Under the pieces are notes generated by a model, which saw only the letters and a list, made by a program, of their open reading frames with translations, ran no database searches and was not told the origin of the DNA. A stretch of DNA of 51,086 bases, from the NCBI GenBank assembly GCA_016876015.1, contig VGOD01000015.1:1-51086 (forward strand). Direction: 5' to 3'. Positions 44,364 through 51,086 of this stretch are shown piece by piece. How positions within the stretch are numbered: the first letter of the stretch is position 1; each line of letters starts with the position of its first letter. A program made the translations under genes and the position numbers. This DNA is from Chloroflexota bacterium. GTDB taxonomy: Bacteria; Chloroflexota; Anaerolineae; CG2-30-64-16.

Positions 44364-45874
44364 GCAGCGAGCGCCTCACATCTATCGTCGCACGCATCCC
44401 CTGGCAACGAGCCCTGGGCCTGCTGGCCGGCCTGGTGGTCATCGCCAGCGGGCTGGCGTTGGGCCGCGTCTTGCTCTCTCCGCGCTGGACGCAGGCCGCG
44501 ACGTTGATCGGCATGACCGCTGCGGCGTTGGTGATCCTGGCGCGGCCGCGGCTGGGCCTGCTCCTGTGGGTCTTGCTGATTCCCTTTGCGGATGGCCTTT
44601 ACCTCAAGATTGACCTGGGCGACCTGCCGGATTTGGACATCTCGCGCATGGCGATGCTGCTGCTCGCCTTTCTGGTGATCAGCCAGCCCTGGCGACTGCC
44701 CCAGGGCGGGCCCTGGCGACTGCCCCAGGGCCAGCAGACGCTGCGGGCAGGCGACCGCGAGGGAACCTGGCTGGCGCGGTTGGATTGGCCTGATTTCGCC
44801 ATGTGGGGCTTCATGGTCGGCATCTCGTTGTCGGTGCGGCCCTCGCTCCTGCGCGACATCAGCGGCGGCTATGTCGAGGTCATCCTGAGATACATCGCGG
44901 TGCCGCTGGCGATGTATTTCTTTGCGCCGTGGTTTGTGTTCTACCTCAGCCGCAGTTGGCTGCGCACGCGGCCCGCCTTCATGACGGCCGTCGGCGTGAT
45001 CGCCCTGAGCAGCGCGGCGCTGGGCGTCATCGCGACGCAGGAGCAGTTGACCGGCCAGGCGATCTTCTCGCCCGTGCCGTGGAGCTACATGGCCTACGAG
45101 GGCAACATCCGCAAGGTGCTCAGTCTCTTCGGCACGCCGACGCTGATGACGACCGCGCTCGCGACCGCTGTGCCGTTCCTGCTCTATGGCGTGCGCGAGG
45201 CAAGCTCGCTGCGCACACGCCTGCTCCTGGGCGTCGCGTTGCTGCTCACGTTGGTCGGCGATTTCTTCGTGTTCGTCCGGGCAGGGTGGCTCTCCAGCGT
45301 TTCGGGCATCCTGCTCATGGTGCTGCTCGATCCGGGCACGCGACGCATCTTCGTCCGTTTGCTGCCGGCTATCATAGTTGTGGCCGCCGTGATCGGCGTG
45401 GTCGCGGTGTCGCCGCAGGTGGTGGGCGCGCGCATCACCTCCGAGGCGCCGATCGGCTACCGCTTCATCGCCTGGGAAATCGCCTGGGATCTCTTTCGCC
45501 AATCGCCGGTAGGCGGCATCGGCTATCACGCGTTCGGCTATGCAGCCATGGAGCAATACGGCTGGCGGCCGCACGAGAAGCTCGGCTTGGCCCCTGCGCC
45601 GCACAACTCATTTCTCTACGTGATGGTTTCGGGTGGGTTGATCGCCTTCATCCCCTACCTGGCCATCTTCGCCACGCTCGCCTGGCGCGGGCTGACCCAC
45701 TGGCGGCAAGGGGGCGACCGGCGGTTGATCGCCGCGCTTTGGGCGACTCTGCTGGGCTACACCGAGATCAACATGACGCTGGACAGCCTGAACGGGCACT
45801 ACCACAACGTCCTGCTCTTCCTGATTTGCGGCGCCATCCTGGGTCGGCTGGAAGAGACAGGGGGCAGGGGGTAG
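44360..45874 (+). CDS. O-antigen ligase/polymerase (Wzy_C family)
   Basis: A 504-residue membrane protein with about 10-12 hydrophobic segments. The family motif is seen in GIGYHAFG...LAPAPHNSFLYVMVSGG, a large loop with PHNSFL. It would polymerise or ligate the repeat units delivered by the flippase. At residues 110-125 a cytoplasmic or external loop contains a duplicated WRLPQG unit encoded by a perfect 24-bp tandem repeat. The GTG start at 44360 overlaps the preceding gene by 4 bp (GTGA). It is directly followed by another glycosyltransferase (1 bp gap). Confidence 0.88.
   Translation: MSSERLTSIVARIPWQRALGLLAGLVVIASGLALGRVLLSPRWTQAATLIGMTAAALVILARPRLGLLLWVLLIPFADGLYLKIDLGDLPDLDISRMAMLLLAFLVISQPWRLPQGGPWRLPQGQQTLRAGDREGTWLARLDWPDFAMWGFMVGISLSVRPSLLRDISGGYVEVILRYIAVPLAMYFFAPWFVFYLSRSWLRTRPAFMTAVGVIALSSAALGVIATQEQLTGQAIFSPVPWSYMAYEGNIRKVLSLFGTPTLMTTALATAVPFLLYGVREASSLRTRLLLGVALLLTLVGDFFVFVRAGWLSSVSGILLMVLLDPGTRRIFVRLLPAIIVVAAVIGVVAVSPQVVGARITSEAPIGYRFIAWEIAWDLFRQSPVGGIGYHAFGYAAMEQYGWRPHEKLGLAPAPHNSFLYVMVSGGLIAFIPYLAIFATLAWRGLTHWRQGGDRRLIAALWATLLGYTEINMTLDSLNGHYHNVLLFLICGAILGRLEETGGRG
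44687..44734 (+). repeat. 24-bp tandem duplication in the polymerase gene
   Basis: Two copies at 44687-44710 and 44711-44734 share the first 20 bp exactly (CCCTGGCGACTGCCCCAGGG), which itself has CCCTGG/CCAGGG inverted ends. The same CCTGG...CCAGG style of palindrome occurs in the recN insertion. Confidence 0.85.
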
Positions 45875-45875
45875 G

Positions 45876-47021
45876 ATGAGGGTGGCTTTGCTGGGGCTCT
45901 ACCCCGTGGAAGATCGGGTGACGAGCGGCGTGGAGACGGTCGTCCTGGCGCTGTCGGCCGGGCTGGTGCGTCGCGGGATTGAGCTGCACGTGGTTGACAC
46001 CGCGCCTGACCTGCGCCGGCCCGAGGTCACGCGGCGCGACGGGTTGGTGTTGCACCGCACACCGCACCCGCGCGGCGATCGGCTGCTGTGGCGCCAACCG
46101 GTGGTGTGGCCGTTGCTGCGCGAGCTGAAAGCGATCGGCGCCGACGTCGTCCACGCGCAGCAGACCAACTACTTCGCGGATGCGGCGCTGCGTTCGGGCC
46201 GGCCCGCGGTCATCTCGATCCAGGGCGTGATCTTCCGGGAGGCGGCGCTGGCATCCAGGACCGGCTCACTGCCGATGCGGCTGCGCTGGACGATTGATGC
46301 GCTCTACGAGCGGTGGGTGCTGGCGCGCGCGCGCCATCTGATCGCCACCGGCCCCCACTACTTGCGGGAAGAGCTGCGACCGCTGACCCGTGCACGGTTC
46401 CACAGCATCGAGAACCCCATCGAGAGCATCTTTTTCGACGCGCCTGATGATCCCGGCCACGGCGCGACCGCCCTCTACGTGGGCCAGATCATCGCGCGCA
46501 AAGATGTCTTGACCCTGATTCGCGCCTTTGGCCGCGTCGCAGCCGCGCTTCCTGCTGCGCAGCTCGATCTGGCCGGCACGCTCGCCGAAGAGCCGGATTA
46601 CGCGGCCGCGTGCCAGGCAGAGGTGAGACGTCTGGGGCTGGATGCCCGTGTGCGTTTCCTCGGCAACCAGGGGCGGGCAGCGGTGGCGGGTCTGCTGGCC
46701 CGCGCCAACCTGCTCGTGCTGGCAAGCCTGCAAGAGACCGCGCCGCTGGTGATCTCGGAGGCGATGGCCGCGGGCCGGCCGATCGTGGCCACCGCGGTGG
46801 GCGATGTGCCGTGGATGGTGCAACACGAAGAGACCGGGCTGGTGGTGAGCCCAGGAGACGCGACAGGATTGGCGGACGCGCTGACGCTGCTGCTCAGCCG
46901 CCCCGAACAGCGTTGCGCCTACGGCCGCGCCGCGCGCGCGCTCGCCCGCCGCCGCTATCACATTGACTCCGTGGTGGATCGCACGCTGGCGGTGTACGAA
47001 GAGGTGATGGGCAGATTGTAG
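45876..47021 (+). CDS. Glycosyltransferase family 4
   Basis: A 381-residue GT-B protein. It begins RVALLGLYPVEDRVTSGVETVV, where the Gly-rich acceptor-lobe loop is typical. The donor lobe has ATALYVGQIIARKDVLTLIRAF and the E-x7-E region LQETAPLVISEAMAAGRPIVATAVGDVP. It closely resembles the product of the next gene in the donor half, so the pair probably arose by duplication. It starts one base after the polymerase gene, and its stop codon lies within a heptamer array. Confidence 0.92.
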   Translation: MRVALLGLYPVEDRVTSGVETVVLALSAGLVRRGIELHVVDTAPDLRRPEVTRRDGLVLHRTPHPRGDRLLWRQPVVWPLLRELKAIGADVVHAQQTNYFADAALRSGRPAVISIQGVIFREAALASRTGSLPMRLRWTIDALYERWVLARARHLIATGPHYLREELRPLTRARFHSIENPIESIFFDAPDDPGHGATALYVGQIIARKDVLTLIRAFGRVAAALPAAQLDLAGTLAEEPDYAAACQAEVRRLGLDARVRFLGNQGRAAVAGLLARANLLVLASLQETAPLVISEAMAAGRPIVATAVGDVPWMVQHEETGLVVSPGDATGLADALTLLLSRPEQRCAYGRAARALARRRYHIDSVVDRTLAVYEEVMGRL

Positions 47022-47055
47022 ATTCCAGTTTGCAAATTGCAAATGGTAGAGTGCA
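47014..47055 (+). repeat. Heptamer array of a second type, 6 units
   Basis: Six contiguous 7-bp units: GATTGTA, GATTCCA, GTTTGCA, AATTGCA, AATGGTA, GAGTGCA. It starts before and covers the stop codon of the upstream glycosyltransferase, and ends 2 nt before the ATG at 47058. The unit consensus (ending GCA/GTA) differs from the GATTTTG/GTTTCAC arrays but length, register and placement are the same. Confidence 0.75.
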
Positions 47056-47057
47056 CG

Positions 47058-48215
47058 ATGAACAAGGTGTTGCGAGTGGCGATGGTGACGTACTATCCGG
47101 CCGACCCGAACCGGATCAGCGGCGGGGTGCAGGCCGTCTCGGCGCGGCTGGTGGAGGCGTTTCGCCAGGTCCCCGACCTCGACCTGCACGTCGTCCACTG
47201 CCATTCCGACATCGGGCAGAGCCGCGTGGAGGCGCAGGGGAACGTCACCCTGCACTTCATCGCCCAGACGCGCAGACGGATTGCGCCGAACATGATCACG
47301 GCCATCGGCCGGGTCGCGCGGCGGCTGCACGAGATCGCGCCGGACGTGATTCATGCGCATGACAGCCCCAGCTTCGCGCTGGCCGCGCTGCGCACCGGCC
47401 GGCCAACCATCTGGACCCTGCATGGCCTGACGGCCGAGGAGGCGCGACACTACCGCAACCTGTTCCATCGGCTGGCGCATCGGCTGACCCTCTATCACGA
47501 GCGCCGCGCGCTGACCCGCGTGCCGTATCTGACCGTGGTCAGCCAACACCTGGTCGATGCCTATCGGTCGCTCGCCCGTGGCAGCAAGCTGCCAGACGCA
47601 AGGCGTTGGCGCGTGATCGGCAACCCCGCGCCCGCGAGCTGTTTCAGCCTGCCGCGATGCCCGGTCGCGGGCCGGCTGCTCATGCCAGCCATCGTCATCC
47701 GCCGCAAAGACCCGTTGACCCTGGTCAGGGCGGCTGGCCAAATCCGCCAGGCCATACCAGAGCTCTCCGTTCACGTGGCCGGCGCGCTGCTCGATCCGGC
47801 CTACGCGGTCGAGGTGCGGGCAGAGATCGCCCGCCTGGGGTTGCAGGAGACGATCACGCTCTTGGGCGGATTGGACACCCCGCGCCTGCACGAGGAATTG
47901 AGCGCCGCGGCCATCGTGGTCCTGCCGAGCCGCGAGGAATCCGCGCCGATGGCGCTCATCGAAGCCATGGCGGCCGGCGCGGCCGTGGTCGCCACGGCCG
48001 TCGGCGGCGTGCCCTACCTGGTCGAGGACGGCATCGCCGGCCGATTGGTCCCCCCGGCCGATCCGCCGGCGCTGGCCGCCGCGCTCACCGACCTGCTGCG
48101 CCAGCCCGCGCTGTGCGATCGGATGGGAAAGGCTGCCCAGGCGTTGGCCCGCGAACGCTTCGAGCCCGGCCGTGTGGCCGCGCAGTATCTGGCGCTCTAC
48201 CGCGAGGCGGTTTGA
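47058..48215 (+). CDS. Glycosyltransferase family 4
   Basis: A 385-residue GT-B enzyme from the ATG at 47058 (MNKVLRVAMVTYYPADPNRI); the upstream ATG at 47037 would lie within the repeat array. Features are GGVQAVSARLVEAF in the acceptor lobe, VIHAHDSPSFALAALRTGRP, and the donor-lobe REESAPMALIEAMAAGAAVVATAVGGVP with the retaining E-x7-E. It is probably cytoplasmic, acting on lipid-linked sugar. It is flanked on both sides by heptamer arrays, unlike the other genes of the locus, which overlap. Confidence 0.92.
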   Translation: MNKVLRVAMVTYYPADPNRISGGVQAVSARLVEAFRQVPDLDLHVVHCHSDIGQSRVEAQGNVTLHFIAQTRRRIAPNMITAIGRVARRLHEIAPDVIHAHDSPSFALAALRTGRPTIWTLHGLTAEEARHYRNLFHRLAHRLTLYHERRALTRVPYLTVVSQHLVDAYRSLARGSKLPDARRWRVIGNPAPASCFSLPRCPVAGRLLMPAIVIRRKDPLTLVRAAGQIRQAIPELSVHVAGALLDPAYAVEVRAEIARLGLQETITLLGGLDTPRLHEELSAAAIVVLPSREESAPMALIEAMAAGAAVVATAVGGVPYLVEDGIAGRLVPPADPPALAAALTDLLRQPALCDRMGKAAQALARERFEPGRVAAQYLALYREAV

Positions 48216-48299
48216 GATTTTGGATTTCCGATTTTGGATTGACGCCTGACGTTTGACGTTTGACGTTTGACGCTTCACGCACTACGCAATACGGACTAC
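48216..48299 (+). repeat. Composite heptamer array, 12 units
   Basis: Eighty-four bases starting directly after the stop codon divide into GATTTTG, GATTTCC, GATTTTG, GATTGAC, GCCTGAC, three GTTTGAC, GCTTCAC, GCACTAC, GCAATAC and GGACTAC. The order (GATT-type, then G-x-x-T-x-AC type) and orientation match the arrays at 10949 and 25390. It ends 7 nt before the ATG at 48307. Confidence 0.9.
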
Positions 48300-48306
48300 T
48301 CTCCCC

Positions 48307-49287
48307 ATGTCCACCCACTCTCAACTGCGCATTCTGTTCGTCACCAACATGTATCCCGCGCCTGCGCGGCCGATTCACGGCACATTCGTGGCCGAGCAGG
48401 CTGCATCGCTCCGTCGCCGCGGCGCGGCGGTTGACGTGCTATTCGTGGATGGCCCGGCCGATCGCATGAACTACTTGCGCGGGATCGGCGAGCTGCACAC
48501 GATGCTCCGCACGCAGAGGTACGATCTGATTCATGCGCACTATGTTTTCAGCGGACTGATCGCGCGCACCCAATGGCGGCTGCCGATCGTGCTCACGCAT
48601 CACGGCATCGAGACGCAGCAGGGGTGGACCGCGCCGCTCTGCCGGCTGACCAGCCGCCTGGTGGATAGAACGATTGCCACGTCGCCGGCTGTCGCGCGCG
48701 GCCTGGGGCTGTCAGGCGTGACGGTGGTTCCGTGCGGCGTGGACACTGACCTCTTCGCGCCGCTGCCGGTCGCGGTTGCGCGCATGCGCCTGGGGTTGCC
48801 GTCCGACGCGCCCTTGATCCTCTTCGCGGGAACGCCGCGGCCGGAAAAGCGCCTGCCGCTCATCCAGGCCGCGGTGGGCCGCCTGCGGGAGCGGCGGCCA
48901 GAGGTACAACTGATTCTGGCTCACACTGAGCCGCGCGAGCGGATGGCGCTCTACATGAACGCGTGCGATGTGCTGGCGCTGGCGTCGGTGGCCGAGGGTT
49001 CGCCGATGGTCGTGCGCGAGGCGATGGCGTGTAACCTGCCGGTGGTCTCCACGGATGTCGGCGATGTGGCCGCGCTGTTCGACGGCCTGCCAGGGCACTA
49101 TCTCGCCGCGGCCGACGCCGACGACCTGGCCGCCAGACTGGCCGCGGCGCTGGCGTTCGGCGGACGCACGACCGGCCGCGAGCGCATCCTGCCCTGGTCG
49201 CTCGATGCGGTGGCTGCAAGGCTGGAGACGATCTATCACGAGGCGGCGGCAAAGGCGCAAAGGATGGTGGAGCCCGCCAGGAGCTAG
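48307..49287 (+). CDS. Glycosyltransferase family 4
   Basis: A 326-residue, rather short GT-B enzyme. It starts LRILFVTNMYPAPARPIHGTFVAEQA, a common opening of capsule GT4 enzymes, with LIHAHYVFSG and VPCGVDTDLFAPL at the lobe junction. The donor lobe has ILFAGTPRPEKRLPLI and VAEGSPMVVREAMACNLPVVSTDVGDV. No Shine-Dalgarno is evident because a heptamer array fills the junction. It is the last gene of the glycosyltransferase run; the 49288-49401 gap has a CGGCGGC-A-GCCGCCG hairpin (49300-49314) and a promoter. Confidence 0.92.
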   Translation: MSTHSQLRILFVTNMYPAPARPIHGTFVAEQAASLRRRGAAVDVLFVDGPADRMNYLRGIGELHTMLRTQRYDLIHAHYVFSGLIARTQWRLPIVLTHHGIETQQGWTAPLCRLTSRLVDRTIATSPAVARGLGLSGVTVVPCGVDTDLFAPLPVAVARMRLGLPSDAPLILFAGTPRPEKRLPLIQAAVGRLRERRPEVQLILAHTEPRERMALYMNACDVLALASVAEGSPMVVREAMACNLPVVSTDVGDVAALFDGLPGHYLAAADADDLAARLAAALAFGGRTTGRERILPWSLDAVAARLETIYHEAAAKAQRMVEPARS

Positions 49288-49343
49288 AGCCCGCTCCTCC
49301 GGCGGCAGCCGCCGTCAGAGCCAGATTCGGACCGGGACGCGCC

Positions 49344-49372
49344 TTGCTTGACCTCTGGCGGCATGATATACT
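49344..49372 (+). promoter_or_regulatory. Putative promoter before the TylF-like methyltransferase
   Basis: TTGCTT (49344-49349) and TATACT (49367-49372) are 17 bp apart; TTGACC at 49348 is closer but too near the -10. It implies a start near 49379 and supports the ATG at 49402 rather than earlier in-frame ATGs. Confidence 0.5.
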
Positions 49373-49401
49373 GGGTCAACCTGCACCAGCCGAGGACACA
49401 T

Positions 49402-50286
49402 ATGTTCAGACATCACGTCAAACGCGTCGTGCGCCGCGGCGTGCGCAGCCTCAAGGGGTGGCTGGCCGAGCCGCCGCCCGCGCCTCCGCCCACTGGACCA
49501 CAATACGCCTACGTCTGGCTGAACAAGATCGTCGAGGAGATCGCCGCCGAGCCAGGTGCGCTGCAACGGCCGGCCTATACGTGGGGGTTGGTGCAGGGGG
49601 CCTATCTGGCGCAGATGCTCGGCATCAGCCGTATCTCCGCGCTGGAGCTGGGCGTGGCGGCCGGCGATGGCCTGGTCGCGCTTGATCGGGCGGCCAGGAA
49701 GGTGACTGCCGCCCTGGGCGTGGGCATTGACGTCTATGGCTTCGACACCGGTCAAGGGTTGCCCAAGCCGGCCGATCTTCGCGATCTGCCCAACTTGTGG
49801 GCCGCGGGCGACTTCCCGATGGACGCGGCTGCGCTGCGCAGCCGCCTGATGCGAGCCGAGCTGGTCTTGGGCCTGGTAGAGGCCACGCTTCCGGTTTTCA
49901 TGGCATCGCGGCCGTCGCCGATCGGCTTCATCGCCTTCGACCTCGATCTGTACAGCTCTACGGTGCACGCGCTGAAGCTGCTCGCCGGCGACGCGGCTCG
50001 CCTGCTGCCGCGCGTGCACTGCTACATGGACGATATTCTCGGTTTCACCTTTGCCGAATTCAACGGCGAACGGCTGGCGATCGCCGAATTCAACGCCTCA
50101 CATCCACAGCGCAAGCTCTCCCCCATCTTCGGTCTGCGTTACTACGTGCCGCAGGCATACTTCAATGCTATGTGGGTGGACAAATGCTACATGGCGCACA
50201 TCCTGGATCATCCCCTCTACGCGGCCTATGACGGCACGGGCAAGCCCCGGCCATGGCCTCACCACACGAAGCCTGCTGCGGGATAG
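49402..50286 (+). CDS. TylF/MycF-like class I methyltransferase
   Basis: A 294-residue protein from the ATG at 49402 (GAGG ribosome site). LELGVAAGDGLVALDRAA is the SAM-binding motif, and FIAFDLDLYSSTVHALKLL followed by HCYMDDILGFTFAEFNGE matches the metal-dependent sugar O-methyltransferases of the TylF/MycF family, with conserved Asp residues for metal and catalysis. It probably methylates a sugar hydroxyl of the surface glycan. It has its own promoter and follows the glycosyltransferase run. After it, 50287-50435 has no gene I can support. Confidence 0.83.
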   Translation: MFRHHVKRVVRRGVRSLKGWLAEPPPAPPPTGPQYAYVWLNKIVEEIAAEPGALQRPAYTWGLVQGAYLAQMLGISRISALELGVAAGDGLVALDRAARKVTAALGVGIDVYGFDTGQGLPKPADLRDLPNLWAAGDFPMDAAALRSRLMRAELVLGLVEATLPVFMASRPSPIGFIAFDLDLYSSTVHALKLLAGDAARLLPRVHCYMDDILGFTFAEFNGERLAIAEFNASHPQRKLSPIFGLRYYVPQAYFNAMWVDKCYMAHILDHPLYAAYDGTGKPRPWPHHTKPAAG

Positions 50287-50435
50287 CAAAGTAGCTCGCA
50301 CATGACTGGGCTCCCGCCTACAGCGCACATCGGCGCCTCGGCATAATATGAGCGCGTGTAATGCACAAGCCTTGAACAATACAAGCGCGCTGGCGCTTTG
50401 CCGCGCACAGTCACAACCAAGGAGAAAGCGACGAG

Positions 50436-50975
50436 ATGACCGCACGCGACCCGTTAAGAGACCTGAACCACTTGCAGCGTTACCTTGTAGAAGAATACGT
50501 CGAGGACTACCAGGAGGGCGCGATGACCCGGCGGCGGGCGCTCAAATACATCGCCGCCGTGATGGGCAGCCTGGCGGTTGCCAACACCGTCCTGGCAGGC
50601 TGCGCGCCTCCGCCGGCCCCGGCGCCGACCGCAGCGCCCCATTCGACCGCGGCCCCACCCACCGCCCAGCCGACCGCCGTTGTTGCGAAAGCCGCGGCGA
50701 CCACCCCACCCCTGGTTGCTGCATCGCCCACGCCTGCGCAGATCGCGGCGACTGCCACCCAGGCTGTCCTGGCGACCGTCGCCACCACCCCGACGCCCAC
50801 ATCCGGCGCGATTCCGGTCCCGGCCGGCGTGCGCGTGCCAGCCGATGACCCGGCGGTCGAGGCCGGGGCCGTGACCTTCCCCGGCGAAGGGCTATCGGTC
50901 ATCGGGTATCAGGCCAGGCCGAAGGGCAATGGGCCGTTCCCTGCCATTGTGGTCGCGCACGTATCCTCTCAATAA
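50436..50975 (+). pseudogene. Tat-exported dienelactone-hydrolase-like protein, truncated
   Basis: The first 175 codons look like the start of an exported dienelactone hydrolase: a short cytoplasmic helix, a twin-Arg leader (MTRRRALKYIAAVMGSLAVA) with a lipobox-like LAGC, a Pro/Ala/Thr linker, then the hydrolase N-terminal strand (VIGYQARPKGNGPFPAIVVAH). Family members continue with ENRGL after that His; here only VSSQ and a stop follow, and the DNA beyond about 50961 is palindromic repeat. AAGGAGAAAG gives a good ribosome site at the start. So the hydrolase core with its catalytic Cys/Ser, Asp and His is missing. The remaining part could still be made as a lipoprotein fragment. Confidence 0.75.
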
Positions 50976-50986
50976 TCCGGGGAAAC

Positions 50987-51086
50987 GGCGGTCACAGACC
51001 GCCTACGAGCCTGCTTTCAGGGGGTCTGCGACCCCATAGGCATCAAGCTAAGCCTTTCGGCAGCTCACCGCCGGTCTGTGACCGGC
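50987..51086. repeat. REPIN-like palindromic element at the window edge
   Basis: Three hairpins share a GGTC-N3-GACC core: GGCGGTC-ACA-GACCGCC (50987-51003), GGGGTC-TGC-GACCCC (51021-51035) and GCCGGTC-TGT-GACCGGC (51070-51086). The cores of the first and third (GGTCACAGACC, GGTCTGTGACC) are reverse complements, so the outer two form an inverted pair. It may be complete or the first part of a larger insertion, since the window ends with the third hairpin. Confidence 0.65.

Noticed and set aside
46266-48278. 670-codon minus-strand frame spanning two glycosyltransferase genes
   Set aside because: It crosses two real genes and begins by translating a heptamer array (RQTSNVKRQ-like start), a known kind of false call.

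Overview
The window is GC-rich (roughly two thirds G+C by eye) and looks like the chromosome of a filamentous or mesophilic Chloroflexota bacterium (Anaerolineae/Caldilineae type). The reasons are the primary sigma factor with a long insertion in region 3, several giant secreted proteins with Pro-Thr-rich linkers and a C-terminal Tyr-Leu-Pro-Leu-Val type motif, Tat/lipoprotein-type leaders, and abundant short tandem repeats in intergenic and even coding DNA. The taxonomic call is an inference from family traits, not from a database match.

Region 1 (1-6,130, mostly minus strand): the end of a response-regulator/histidine-kinase hybrid, then a small element flanked by a 44-bp direct repeat of the 3' half of tRNA-Asn, carrying hicB-hicA and a frameshifted SH3/Excalibur protein. 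It abuts the intact tRNA-Asn gene. Next comes the housekeeping pair dnaG-rpoD, driven by a perfect-consensus promoter (TTGACA, 17 bp, TATAAT) that lies inside the 3' end of the next gene.

Region 2 (6,047-10,750, minus): one very large secreted protein combining a DUF11-like domain, a glycoside-hydrolase-like barrel, Pro-Thr linkers, two YVTN-type propellers and an internal YLPLI motif.

Region 3 (10,920-15,797, plus): a compact set resembling the yvl/lia envelope-stress genes of Firmicutes (DUF2089 zinc-ribbon protein, GD[LVM]R-repeat beta-solenoid, GNAT acetyltransferase, small SHOCT-like protein, YvlD-type membrane protein), followed by a KAPA-synthase-like PLP enzyme.

Region 4 (15,802-26,182): an autoregulated-looking ArsR/DUF2087 repressor; a UROD/MtaA-like protein, aldo-keto reductase and APH kinase; recN with an 80-codon repeat-derived insertion; an LPG-synthase-type flippase; a radical SAM-sugar epimerase fusion; and a hexapeptide acyltransferase. 

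Region 5 (26,280-50,286, plus): large YCF48/BNR, esterase, DNRLRE and SdrB-type surface proteins embedded in an exopolysaccharide locus (methyltransferases, Wzx-type flippase, Wzz-type chain-length protein, O-antigen ligase/polymerase, five glycosyltransferases). Most genes overlap by a few bases and are probably co-transcribed and translationally coupled; the products would build, polymerise, flip and modify a surface glycan, while the secreted proteins would decorate or process the cell surface. The window ends in a dienelactone-hydrolase-like gene cut short by a palindromic REPIN-like element.

The most unusual theme is repetitive DNA with strict unit size. Four gene junctions are filled by arrays of contiguous 7-bp units (13, 18, 6 and 12 heptamers) that stop at or within 1-26 nt of the next start codon. 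A seven-unit GGGGTCA-type heptamer array sits in frame within recN, and hexamer, 24-bp and ~40-bp repeats sit in frame within a glycosyltransferase, the O-antigen ligase, recN and the flippase gene.
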